From Lolium rigidum (taxonomy: Eukaryota; Streptophyta; Magnoliopsida; Poales; Poaceae), in the NCBI RefSeq assembly GCF_022539505.1, contig NC_061508.1, forward strand, positions 62,133,754 to 62,197,753: 64,000 nucleotides of DNA, read 5' to 3'. Under the pieces are notes generated by a model, which saw only the letters and a list, made by a program, of their open reading frames with translations, did not search any database and was not told the DNA's origin. Every line of letters starts with the position of its first letter. Positions within the stretch are counted from its first letter, which is position 1. Positions 34,119 to 44,111 of this stretch are shown in pieces. Both the position numbers and the translations under genes were made by a program.

Positions 34119-34783
34119 TTAATGATGCACTCGCAAGAAATAGTATTTGAAGCAAAAGAGAGCATCAAAAGGCAAATTCAAAACACATTTAAGTCTAAAA
34201 TGCTTCCTATGCATAGGAATCTTGTAAATAAACAAGTTCATGAAGAGCAAAGTAACAAGCATAGGAAGATAAAACAAGTGTAGCTTAAAAAATTTCAGCA
34301 CATAGAGAGGTGTTTTAGTAACATGAAAATTTCTACCACCATATTTTCCTCTCTCATAATAATTTTCAGTAGCATCATGAGCAAACTCAACAATGTAACT
34401 ATCACATAAAGCATTCTTATCATGGGTCTCATGCATAAAATTATTACTCTCCACGTAAGCATAATCAATTTTATTAGTTGTAGTGGGAGCAAATTCAACA
34501 AAGTGGCTATCATCATATATAGGAGGCATATTGTAATCATAAAAGAAAATTTTCTCCTCAATGCTTGGGGTACTAAAAAGATCCTGCTCATCGAGCCAGC
34601 TTCCCCAAGCTTAGAATTTTCCATAGCATTAGCAACAATGGTGTTCAAAGCATCCATAGTAATAACATTCCCATTAGCATGCATATAAAGTTCCATGGGT
34701 TTTTTAATTCTCTCTTCAAACACATCATGTCCTAATTCAAGATAAAGTTCATAAAGATCTCTCATATTTTTGTTGTTTTCCAT
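34119..34783 (-). pseudogene. Small conserved ORF of the C/H element group, frameshifted
   Basis: Starts MENNKNMRDLYELYLELGHD at 34783 and includes KKPMELYMHANGNVITMDAL and NTIVANAMENSKLGE. It then shifts frame just after the CTTGGGGAAG word and continues with acidic and Tyr/Phe-rich sequence (SHFVEFAPTTTNKIDYAYVE, HETHDKNALCDSYIVEFA), ending in a hydrophobic basic tail at 34119. The equivalent frame in H (49324-50062) shares all these blocks, so the protein was once selected in this element group. No enzyme motif is visible. It may be a gag-like or accessory product of unknown role. Confidence 0.5.
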
Positions 34784-35030
34784 TATGCTTAACTAGTGAA
34801 ATAAAAACATGCATGATATTAAGTAAAGTAAAACAAGTAAATAATTTTTTTTTGTGTTTTTGATATAGAGTGAAAGACAGTAAATAAAGTAAAGCTAGCA
34901 ACTAATTTTTTTTGTGTTTTGATATAATGCAGCAAACAAAGTAGTAAATAAAATAAAGCAAGACAAAAACAAAGTAAAGAGATTGGGAAGTGGAGACTCC
35001 CCTTGCGGCGTGTCTTGATCTCCCCGGCAA

Positions 35031-35048
35031 CGGCGCCGGAAAAAGAGC
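35031..35048 (-). promoter_or_regulatory. Primer-binding site of element C
   Basis: The minus strand reads a GGCGCCGTTGCCGGGGAG core just inside the 5' LTR, a Gypsy/Athila-type priming site. The same core follows the LTR of H. Confidence 0.7.
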
Positions 35049-35049
35049 T

Positions 35050-36652
35050 TGATGGCGTGTATTTCACACGTTCGTTGGGCAACCCCAAGAGGAAGGTATG
35101 ATGCGCACAGCAGCAAGTTTTCCCTCGGAAAGAAACCAAGGTTTATCGAACCGGGAGGAGCCAAGAAGCACGTTGAAGGTTGATGGCGGCGGGATGTAGT
35201 GCGGCGCAACACCGGGGATTCCGGCGCCAACGTGGAACCTGCACAACACAACCAAAGTACTTTGCCCCAACGAAACGAGTGAGGTTGTCAATCTCACCGG
35301 CTTGCTCGTAACAAAGGATTAACCGTATTGTGTGGAAGATGATTGTTTGCGAGAGAAAATAGTAAAAACAAGTATTGCGACAGATTTGTATTTCGGTATT
35401 AAAGAATGGACCGGGGTCCACGGTTCACTAGAGGTGTCTCTCCCATAAGATAAAAGCATGTTGGGTGAACAAATTACGGTCGGGCAATTGACAAATAGAG
35501 AGGGCATAACAATGCACATACATGACATGATAAGTATAGTGAGATTTAATTGGGCATTACGACAAAGTACATAGACCGCCATCCAACTGCATCTATGCCT
35601 AAAAAGTCCACCTTCGAGGTTATCGTCCGAACCCCCTCCGAGTATTAAGTTGCAAAGCAACGGACAATTGCATTAAGTATGATGCGTAATGTAATCAACA
35701 ACTACATCCTCGGACATAGCGCCAATGTTTTATCCCTAGTGGCAACGAGCACAACACAACCTTAGAACTTTACATCATCGTCCCGGTGTCAATGCGGGCA
35801 TGAACCCACTATCGAGCATAAATACTCCCTCTTGGAGTTAAAAGCAAAAACTTGGCCAGAGCCTCTACTAGTAACGGAGAGCATGCAAGATCATAAACAA
35901 CACATATGTAATAACTTGATAATTAACATGACATGGTATTCTCTATCCATCGGATCCCGACAAACACAACATATAGAATTACGAGATAGATGATCTTGAT
36001 CATGTTAGGCAGCTCACAAGATCCAACAATGAAGCACAATGAGGAGAAGACAACCATCTAGCTACTGCTATGGACCCATAGTCCAGGGGTGAACTACTCA
36101 CTCATCACTCCGGAGGCGACCATGGCGGTGTAGAGTCCTCCGGGAGATGAATCCCCTCTCCGGCAGGGTGCCGGAGGAGATCTCCGAATCCCCCGAGATG
36201 GGATCGGCGGCGGCGGCGTCTCGATAAGGTTTTCCGTATCGTGGTTTTTCGCATCAGGGGTTTCGCGACGGAGGCTTTAAGTAGGCGGAAGGGCAGAGTC
36301 GGGGGGCTAACGAGGGGCCCACACCATAGGGCGGCGTGGGCCCCTCCTAGGCCGCGCCGCCTTGTGGTGTCGCCACCTCGTGGCCCCACTTCGTATGCTC
36401 TTCGGTCTTCTGGAAGCTCTGTGGAAAAATAGGCCCCTGGGTCTTCGTTTCGTCCAATTCCGAGAATATTTCGTTACTAGGATTTCTGAAACCAATAACA
36501 GCAGAAAACAGGAACTGGCACTTCGGCATCTTGTTAATAGGTTAGTTCCAGAAAATGCACGAATATGACATAAAGTGTGTATAAAACATGTAGGTATCAT
36601 CAATAATATGGCATAGAACATAAGAAATTATCGATACGTCGGAGACGTATCA
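35050..36652 (-). repeat. 5' LTR of element C
   Basis: 1603 bp, nearly identical to 29932-31532. The terminal palindrome lies at 36633-36651. Confidence 0.9.
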
Positions 36653-36657
36653 AAAAG

Positions 36658-38100
36658 CTACTGGAAATCCAAAAGAGGATCAACCAGCAAAGCATTTATC
36701 AAGCCACAGTAAGCCACAGAGAGGGGAGCTACCCTAGGACAGCAAATAGCTACTGCTAGGTTCACCTCAACCACAAGACAATCCAGCCAAGCAATTATAT
36801 CATCATCGAGAAGGATTCAAAGTGAGCTAGGGTCCCCAACAAATGGTTGTCATCCCTCTAGCTCAAGAAAATCAATTAAAACAATCATTACTGCATAACA
36901 ATTTATCTCATTTATCCATGGAATCAAGCCAAACTGTACAGACAAATGAATTACACAAGCAATCAGTGGCATAGACACTTGCAAATGATCCAGAGGATCA
37001 CTGCAAGCATCAGTAGATGATTTATCAAGCAATAGTTTGCACCAGCACAAGTTATGGTGCTACACAGGCACAAGAATAAGCATCAGTCAGCCATAGATAG
37101 TAGGATAGCAAGCAACCAACAAGCAGCTGATGATCAGAGCATGCTAGGGCTTTCTAGAGTCTAGCCTAGCATCAGTACATCAAACAGTTACTGAAATAGC
37201 CACAGATAATTAACAATTGCATCACAGAAATTATGTAAACAATTTTATAATTGTATCCAGAAGCACATCATCAAGGAATCGATGCATATAGACAACAGCG
37301 AAACCAAGCAGAGCCCTACCATGAGCCAGAACCCAATAAGCATCACACAAGTAGCACTGCCCTTGCAAAAGCAAGGATTACTCATAGTAATCAAGCCAGG
37401 GGCAATAATTATGGATACACATGATCATCCAGTAACAGCAGCAACAGCTGGAGCAACATGGCAATCCATGAGCATCACAACATGCTCATGAGCAAGTGTA
37501 TGAGTGCCACAGCAGAAGCAATAGCATGAGCATAAGCATAGGAGCAGCAGCACAAGCAGAGCAGCAGCACAGGCATAGCCACAGAAGCAACAACATAGCA
37601 AGCTAGGGCACACAGCAGCAACAGCCAGCACACATGCAGCAGCAGCAGCACAGGGCCATGGATGCCAAGGCATCCAGAGGAAGGAGAGGAGGTAGAACAT
37701 GCGAGAGAGAGAGAGGGGAGGAGAACATACCAGGCGAAGCAGATAGCAGACGCTGTCATGGCGGCCACGGTGGCACATGCCAGAACGCACGGCGGCACCA
37801 GGCCAGGCCAAGCCATGCCACGGCAAGCGCCGCAGCTCCCAGCACCACCACAGCGATGCTCTCAGTAGCACCGCATCGCAGGGACGCTGGCGAGCGGCAA
37901 ATCGCCGCGATCACCGTGCAACCCTAGTTGCGGTAGGATTGGGAGCGAAATCGACGCGAACCATCAGGTCTCATCGCCGGAGATGGCTGGAGACGGTCGG
38001 GACAAATCGGCGACGGCGGAGGCGACCACGGCGTCGCGGGAGCTGAGGCTAGGGTTAGACGTGGGGAGGAGACGAAGTGGCGAGCGACCGAGTGGGTCGG
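36658..38100. mobile_element. Unclassified repeat, right part, AGC-rich with GC-rich leader
   Basis: Continuation of 28579-29931 across element C. From 37430 to 37660 AGC/CAG trinucleotide-rich sequence opens several long low-complexity frames. 37690-38080 is GC-rich and on the minus strand resembles a leader with a 16-codon upstream-type ORF (MRPDGSRRFRSQSYRN). I see no domain. It abuts the LTR of G at 38101. Confidence 0.4.
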
Positions 38101-38486
38101 TGACATGGGTATACCCTTCGGGTACCCATTATTAAGTATACCTGGCTCGGCTCGGCCCAATATGGAGAAGGCCCAACAAGGCAACTCGAAGAAGTAGTCG
38201 ACTAGGACTCTTGTAAAACCCTAGGCTGGTTGCATATATAAAGCCAGCCAGGGCACCCGACGGAAAGGGACAATAGATAGACAACATAGCTCCGCCTATG
38301 ACGGCACCTTGTAAACATACTTATGCTCATATACTAGATTGTTAGTAGCAGGTAGGGATCCTCCGCCGAGGGGACCCGAAGCTGGGTACGTCATGTGCCT
38401 AATCTCGCTCCCGGAATCTCCATCATCGCTCTCTCCCGAAACCCAAGTCTATAATACGTAGGTATTAGCGAGGTGATCCCTCGTCA
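38101..38486 (+). repeat. 5' LTR of Gypsy element G
   Basis: 386 bp from TGACATGGGTATACCC to CCCTCGTCA. A TATATAAAG box lies near 38235, and the GAGGGGACCCGAAGCTGGGT U5 segment is present. The primer site ATTGGTGCCGTCCGTGGG follows directly. This is a Gypsy LTR of the Fatima-like style (impression only). Confidence 0.7.
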
Positions 38487-38800
38487 ATTGGTGCCGTCCG
38501 TGGGAACCGCGACGACTGAATTTTGTCATCCGAGCGGGATCCATCGACTTCGTCATTAACAATTCTCAAAATTTCAAGTTCGTCAGCATGATCAATTTCG
38601 AGTTCGTCAAGTGCATCCGAGACGCGGTGATCTATTTCTCCATCACCGTAAACCTGCGCCCGAGCATCAAGTACTGAGAGAAGAAAGAACCAGCCAAGCA
38701 AAAGTGGCGCGACATTGTTTTTTGTGAAGATAGTCTGCCCGCGTTTTTGATCGTGTTGGACAAGGACTGGTCCTTACTTCTTCACGCGAAATTGAACCAA
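38487..38800 (+). mobile_element. Start of Gypsy G internal region, truncated
   Basis: PBS ATTGGTGCCGTCCGTGGG (38487-38504) and a short leader follow. No gag is recognised, and the retrotransposon-like sequence fades by about 38800. Only the 5' end of the element is present, and no second LTR was found. Confidence 0.5.
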
Positions 38801-39470
38801 GCTAAGTTTCGAAATCACTGCTTGGCAGTCAACCGCGGGCGCGGTCAGTTTTGAGCGAAACGCTCGCGCGCTGCCGCAGGATTTTGTCGTTTTGCGTTAA
38901 TGGCGGTTCCCACTAATCCTAATCTCCCGTTAGATCTGTTTCCGATCATGTGACGAGTGACGTGCAGCTGGCGTGACGTTTTTTTTTCTTTCCCCGCGTC
39001 AGGAAGCTACGCACTTCACGCGTGCATGCCAGGTACGTGCAGTGCAATCCATTCTTTTGACTCGTAAGACCCACACATGCATTCAGTTTTTATTCAGTTA
39101 CCTTTTACTGATGCGCGCATGTTACATCAATTCCCTTTCTTCTATTCTCCTTTCTCTTATTTCCTTTTTGTTGTTAACATCGTATTAAAATTCATTTTAT
39201 TTGGGCTAACATTTTTCTATTCCCTTTCAACAATTCCCTTTTAATTTTGTTATTTGGTACGCTAGTTTATTTTTCTTTGATCAAGTTCATATTCCCTTTT
39301 TCGGGCTAGTGGGGTTTTAGGGGGGGAGGATAACGGGTGGGAAAATCACTTGCAACATAAATGAACTATCACTTGCAAATTAATGAAACTACTATTTTTA
39401 AATAGCGTTATTATTTTTTACAATTTAACCCCACATATTTTTTATGTTAGCTAAAATATTTCAAATGATA
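38801..39470. other. AT-rich sequence, nothing recognised
   Basis: 38801-38960 is of mixed composition. From 38980 the sequence is T-rich with repeated TTCCCTTT words. No gene or element is supported. Confidence 0.4.
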
Positions 39471-40390
39471 ATTTTTCACATTTACCGTTGGTAAATAATG
39501 GAAAGACGGGTTGATAAACTGTAAGATTTTTTTTTGCTAAAATACTCTACATAAAATTAGTTTTTCGGGTCGATAACTTTTCACATTTTACAGTTGATAA
39601 ATAAGGGGCAGAGGGGTTGATAAATTATGAGCTAAAAATATTCCCAAAATGTTCTATAAATGAAATTAGCTTTTCAGATCGATAAGTTTTCACGTTTACC
39701 ATTGATAAATAATAGGCATAGGGGTTGATAAATTTGAGGACTAAAAATGTCCAAAAATAATCTAAATAAAATTAGTTTTTTGGGTTGATAACGTTTCACA
39801 TTTACCGTTGATAAATAATGTGCAGAGGGATTGAAAAATTGTGAGCTAAAAATGTTCCCACAATATTCTATAAATAATATTCATTTTTTGGATCGATAAT
39901 TTTCACCTTTACTGTTGATAAATAACGGGTTGAGAGGTTGATAAATTTGAGAGCTAAAAATGTCTTAAAATATTATAAATAAAATTAGCCTTTTAGGTTG
40001 ATAACTTGTGATGTTTACCGTTGATAAATAACGGGCAGAGAGTTTGATAATTGTGAGTTAAAAATGTCTATAAAATACTCTAAATAAAATTAGCTTTTTG
40101 GATTGATAACTGTTCATATTTACCATTGATAAATAACGATCGAAAGGGTTGATAAATTTCTGAGCTAAATTATTTTTAAATATTTTAAATAAAATTTACT
40201 TTTCAGATTGATAACTCTTCATATTTACCATTGCTAAATAATGAATAGAGGGTTTGATAAATTGTGAGATAAAATGTTTATAAAATATTTTTAAATGAAA
40301 TGGACTATTCGGATTGATAACTCTTCACATTTACCATTACTAAATAACGAACATAGGGGTTGATAAATTATAAGCTAAAAACGTATTAGG
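39470..40390. repeat. Tandem array, about nine copies of a ~106-bp unit
   Basis: The marker phrase TTTACCGTTGATAAATAA, or a close variant, recurs near 39482, 39583, 39697, 39801, 39907, 40015, 40120, 40226 and 40330. Each is followed by a GGGTTGATAAATT and GAGCTAAAAATGT segment. Spacing is 101-114 bp. Copies differ by some 10-20% by eye, so the array is old or not homogenised. It encodes nothing. Confidence 0.9.
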
Positions 40391-40823
40391 AGAGATTTCC
40401 GGGTAACGTCAAAAAATCCGTAAACGGGTGGTCTCGGTTGAACAATTAACTGCTCTGTTCGCAGGATTTTTTTAGTGCATGCAAAGTTTATCCGTTTTAT
40501 ATTTTACTATATAGATAACATAGTATAAGAAAGTTGGGCTCGTGTTTCTGACGTGAAGTAGCACTACCCCATCTGGTCTTCTTGTTGATGCGCGGGTTGA
40601 GCTTCGGTCGTAGGTTCGAATCCTGCGAAGCTCAGCTGAGTTTTAGCCACCGCGCGGAAATGGGGCCGGAAAGGGAATTTTAATTGGTGGGCCAGCGCGT
40701 GCGGGAAGTCCATAAACGGAAATTCACCTGGTCAGAAATCGACCGCTCGCGGGCTGGCTCGCGTTCGACCGCCAGGTAGGGTTGCCCGCTAAGTTTATAT
40801 CTTTACTTTATTTTTTTTGGTTT
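40391..40823 (+). other. Spacer with a tRNA-derived (SINE-like) sequence
   Basis: At 40573 a TGGTCTTCTTGTTGATG stretch resembles a tRNA D-arm/A box. At 40610-40626 a complete T-arm is present (GTAGG-TTCGAAT-CCTGC) with a perfect B box GGTTCGAATCC. GAAGCTC (40627-40633) is perfectly complementary to GAGCTTC (40599-40605). No normal cloverleaf with an anticodon arm can be drawn, so it is not called as a tRNA gene. A tRNA-derived SINE head is the likeliest reading. Confidence 0.4.
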
Positions 40824-40860
40824 CACTACAAAAGAAACTATCACGTAAGTGATAAGTCAT
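40824..40860 (+). repeat. Possible orphan CACTA terminus
   Basis: CACTACAAAAGAAACTATCA has the form of a CACTA-superfamily end. It is followed by an inverted ATCACGTAAGTGAT subterminal motif. No matching right end was found in the window. Confidence 0.3.
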
Positions 40861-40916
40861 ACATACATATCCATTACTGACCCAAGCTTAAGCAATTACC
40901 AATCGCTTGTTGTTTC

Positions 40917-41640
40917 GTATATCCCAAATTAGTGCAGGCCCGAAGCTGGGAGCTCGTTCTTTGCGAATTTCGACTGCGTCATTGACTGTATCCGTCACAT
41001 CGATTATGCTCTCTTTATCGACTACTTTCGGCCAGGTGCCGCGCGACTTCATCGACCACTTTCGATCAGGCGTCGCCGCTGTTGAATATATAAGCAAATA
41101 TCCATATGAAATAATCCGTACAGATAATTGATAAATCATGACTACGAAAATAACAAGTAAACTAATCATGCAGACTAGTAAAGTAGATGAACAGATCACA
41201 TCTAAACAAGACAAACCGATTGCATCTACCATAGAAACTAGAAGAAGAAACTCTAACAGAAACTGAAAGAGAAATTTGGTATATCCCAAATTAGTGCAGG
41301 CCCGAAGCTGGGAGCTCGTTCTTTGCGAATTTCGACTGCATCATTGACTGTATCCGTCACATCGATTATGCTCTCTTTATCGACTACTTCCGGCAAGGTG
41401 CCGCGCGACTTCATCGACCACTTCCGATCAGGCGTCGCCGCTGTTGAATATATAAGCAAATATCCATATGAAATAATCCGTACAGATAATTGATAAATCA
41501 TGACTACGAAAATAACAAGTAAACTAATCATGCAGACTAGTAAAGTAGATGAACAGATCACATCTAAACAAGACAAACCGATTGCATCTACCATAGAAAC
41601 TAGAAGAAGAAACTCTAACAGAAACTGAAAGAGAAACGAC
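40917..41640. repeat. 362-bp tandem duplication spanning the end of Copia F's LTR
   Basis: Copy one is 40917-41278 and copy two 41279-41640. They differ at about five sites. Each contains ~160 bp of non-element sequence (peptide-like words such as ERAPSFGPALIWDI on the minus strand) and ~200 bp of the Copia LTR end. The duplication therefore arose after F inserted. Confidence 0.85.
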
Positions 41641-42378
41641 AAGATCACATACTTCGCAGCAGCATCGTTGTCGCCCATGTTGAGGTTACCGAGGAAGTCG
41701 CTGAGGTCCGGGAAGAAGTTGTCGGTGTGGAGGAACTCGTCGTCCGATGATGACGTCGTGATGCCAGTAGTCGCGCCGAAGCGCTCCCCAAAAACCTGAT
41801 TGCCCCTCACCCGTACAGAGTTCACGAGAGGCAGGGTTCCGGAGGCCTCACTCGTCCCGGCAGTCGGTGCACGCCGACGGACGGGATGAGAAAAACGAAG
41901 GCGGCGGCGCAATGAACCGGAAACAGGTAGTCGCATGTGCGTCCGGGTACGTACTAGGGTTGGAGTCCGCGCTTATATAGTGCGGTTCGGGAAGGTCGTG
42001 GGACGCAGCCCACGTCCGAGTCGGCACAGCCACGATCCAGAAAAACCGGAACCCAGCAAAAAGATAAGCTCGGCTCGGCGAGATTCCCGCAACCCGCGGC
42101 GCGTCGTGACGTGACGTGTCGTGACGAGGCGAGGCGAGGCGAGGCGGGCGGCGGAGGAGGAGTGCGCGAGGGCTCTCCCTCTTCTCACTCACTTACTAGG
42201 ACTAGAACAGCCCACCTTATATACCACTCCAACTCTCTCCCAACTAGCAATGTGGGACTAAACTTTAGCTCCCACTAGTGCTGCCACTGATTATTGGAAT
42301 GGGCCATGTGAGTTTCAGAATTTGATAATGGGCCATGGGCCAAAGGCCAAATGCCCCAAATTTCGGCAATCCCCCACA
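41442..42378 (-). repeat. 3' LTR of Copia F
   Basis: On the minus strand it starts TGTGGGGGATTGCCG at 42378 and ends TATATTCAACA at 41442, about 937 bp. A GTATATAAGG box (near 42220) and a CTATATAAGC box (near 41975) lie upstream of a GC-rich leader. That leader opens a frame at 41936 with GT-donor-like context at 41651. The LTR is preceded on the minus strand by the RNase H end of F. The frame is treated as part of the LTR leader, not a host gene. Confidence 0.65.
41972..41980 (-). promoter_or_regulatory. TATA box in Copia F LTR
   Basis: CTATATAAGC on the minus strand, about 40 bases upstream of the first ATG (41936) of the LTR leader. Confidence 0.5.
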
Positions 42379-42924
42379 AACTCTCATTGGCACATCTCAT
42401 CAATAAGTTTCCAGAACATTGTTTTATATACCGGTATGTCGTGGAGACTGTTAAGTTGAACTTCCACTTAAAGCTTCATATTACACTAGATTGCAACTTG
42501 GATAGTGGACTATGCCTTGAACTACAAGTTTTCTGCGCACTAGCTTCATACAAAGCCTAGACCGATACTAGGCAGCCGCGAGGCTTCCTCGCGGTTTGGA
42601 GCTTATACGTCATACTCCAGGGCCTTTCATGAGTTTACTAGAGAGCACCCAACTCTCATAGATTGCGACGTTTAACATTCAGACTCATATAGGTGTGTTC
42701 TTTAAAAGATGTTCTGCAGGACAACATCTTTGCTAAAATAAGCCACTTAGAACACATTAAGATAATTATCAACCTGTCATGCAGATTAGGAGAGTATTGC
42801 ATCTTACGGAGTGGTAAAATTGCTATAGGGATATATACTCTCCTCTAGCTGACCAACAGCTTGTCTCCCAGCTCTAATTCACGGGATCTTCGATCACATA
42901 GAGTGGGTTACCACCGTGGGCAGC
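42379..42924 (-). other. Copia F region between RNase H and the 3' LTR
   Basis: Non-coding spacer between the end of the pol remnant and the polypurine/LTR junction at 42378. It contains the inverted repeat GCCGCGAGG/CCTCGCGG near 42575-42595. Confidence 0.5.
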
Positions 42925-44111
42925 TCATACTGTGGGTCTCATACCCATCTCCATCGATGCATTTTCTATCACATTTCGTGATAGTCCCTTTGTGAAGGGG
43001 TCTGCCAGGTTTCTAGACGTATGGATATAATCCAACGCTATAACTCCGGAGTTTCTCATTTTCCCGACGGTTTTCGGTCTCCTCTTCACATGCCTTGATG
43101 ACTTCATATTATCCTTAGAACTGTTTACTTTGCGATCACAGCTTGATTATCACAGTTCATAGGAATAGCGGGTATTGGTTTCTCAACCACAGTAAGTCCA
43201 TCAAGAGCTCACGAAGCCACTCGTTTCAACAATGGGTCGTGTCTAATGCTGTGAGTTCTGCTTCCATAGTTGACCTCGTAATGATGGTCTCGCTTGCAAG
43301 ACTTCCGAGAAACAGCGCCACCTCCAAGTGTAAACAAATAACCACTTGTGGCCTTAGTCTCATCAGCGTCAGATATCCAATTTGCATCACTATAACCCTC
43401 AAGTACCCTTGGATACCTAGTATAGTGAATGCCATAACTCGCAGTGCCTTTCAAATAGCGCAAAACTCTCTCAAGAGCATGCCAATGAACATCTCCAGGT
43501 CTAGACACAAAACGGCTGAGTTTACTTACCGCAAAGGAGATGTCAGGCCTCGTGCCGCTGGCTAAATACATAAGCGAGCCAATGATCTGCGAGTATCGCA
43601 ATTGATCTCTAGCAATTCTTTTATTCTTACGAATTATCACACTAGGATCATAAGGCGTTGGAGAAGATTTACGATCGCTATACCCGAAGCGACTTAGGAT
43701 CTTTTCCACATAGTGGGACCGAAGCAATGTAATCCCACCATCGTCATCCTTCAGCCAGCTTGATGTTTAAGATCACATCAGCTACTCCCAAGTCCTTCAT
43801 CTCAAAACAACGAGATAGGAACTCCTTGACCTCCTTAATCACAGTAATGTTGGTCCCGAATATCAATATGTCATCGACATAGAGACAAAGAATAACTCCC
43901 TCGCCCCCACCATGGCGATAGTATACACATTTGTCAGCTTCGTTTACAACAAAGCCTTCAGCAGTTAAAGTTCTTTCAAACTTCTCATGCCACTGCTTAG
44001 GCGCTTGCTTAAGCCCATATAAAGATTTCAGTAATTTACACACCTTTCCTTCTTGACCATCTACTACAAATCCATCAGGCTGCTCCATATAAATTTCCTC
44101 TTCAAGCTCTC
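42925..44111 (-). pseudogene. Copia F pol remnant: RT C-terminal half and RNase H
   Basis: The minus strand reads EEIYMEQPDGFVVDGQ, CKLLKSLYGLKQAPKQWHEK, the catalytic LCLYVDDILIF and CFEMKDLGVADVILNIKL. After a shift come MLRSHYVEKILSRFGYSD and LRYSQIIGSLMYLASGTRPD, then the RNase H blocks HALERVLRYLKGTASYGIHY, EGYSDANWISDADETKATSG and the tail RNLADPFTKGLSRNVIE ending near 42925. Frameshifts occur near 43735 and 43300 and around 43140. The upstream part is cut by insertion of element D at 44112. Confidence 0.85.

Larger units (their letters stand above)
29932..36652 (-). mobile_element. Non-autonomous Gypsy-like LTR element C, complete, TSD AAAAG
   Basis: 6721 bp with LTRs at 29932-31532 and 35050-36652 and flanking repeats AAAAG at 29927-29931 and 36653-36657. 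On the minus strand the 5' LTR (from 36652) is followed by a GGCGCCGTTGCCGGGGAG primer site (about 35031-35048). Then comes a small reading frame of unknown function (34783-34119, frameshifted) and about 2.5 kb of AT-rich non-coding sequence. A CTAAGCTTGGGGATGC motif lies beside the 3' LTR. There is no RT, integrase or protease. This is a LARD-like element that must be mobilised in trans. LTRs are near identical by eye, so it is young. Confidence 0.92.

Noticed and set aside
37425..38060. Leu/Cys/Ala-rich frames resembling membrane proteins
   Set aside because: They are translations of AGC/CAG-type trinucleotide repeats. Hydrophobicity follows from base composition.
39470..40390. CRISPR-like or other prokaryotic array
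   Set aside because: Repeat units are degenerate along their full length with no spacer/repeat distinction, and all context is plant nuclear.
40561..40634. A tRNA gene
   Set aside because: T-arm and acceptor-like pairing are present, but there is no D-arm/anticodon-arm arrangement compatible with a cloverleaf of normal length.
41253..41936. A 227-residue minus-strand frame with TATA box and ATG, looking like a host gene
   Set aside because: It lies within the Copia F LTR region (TGTGGGGG start, downstream of RNase H), and part of it is the 362-bp duplication. The apparent splice donor and acceptor do not keep one frame.
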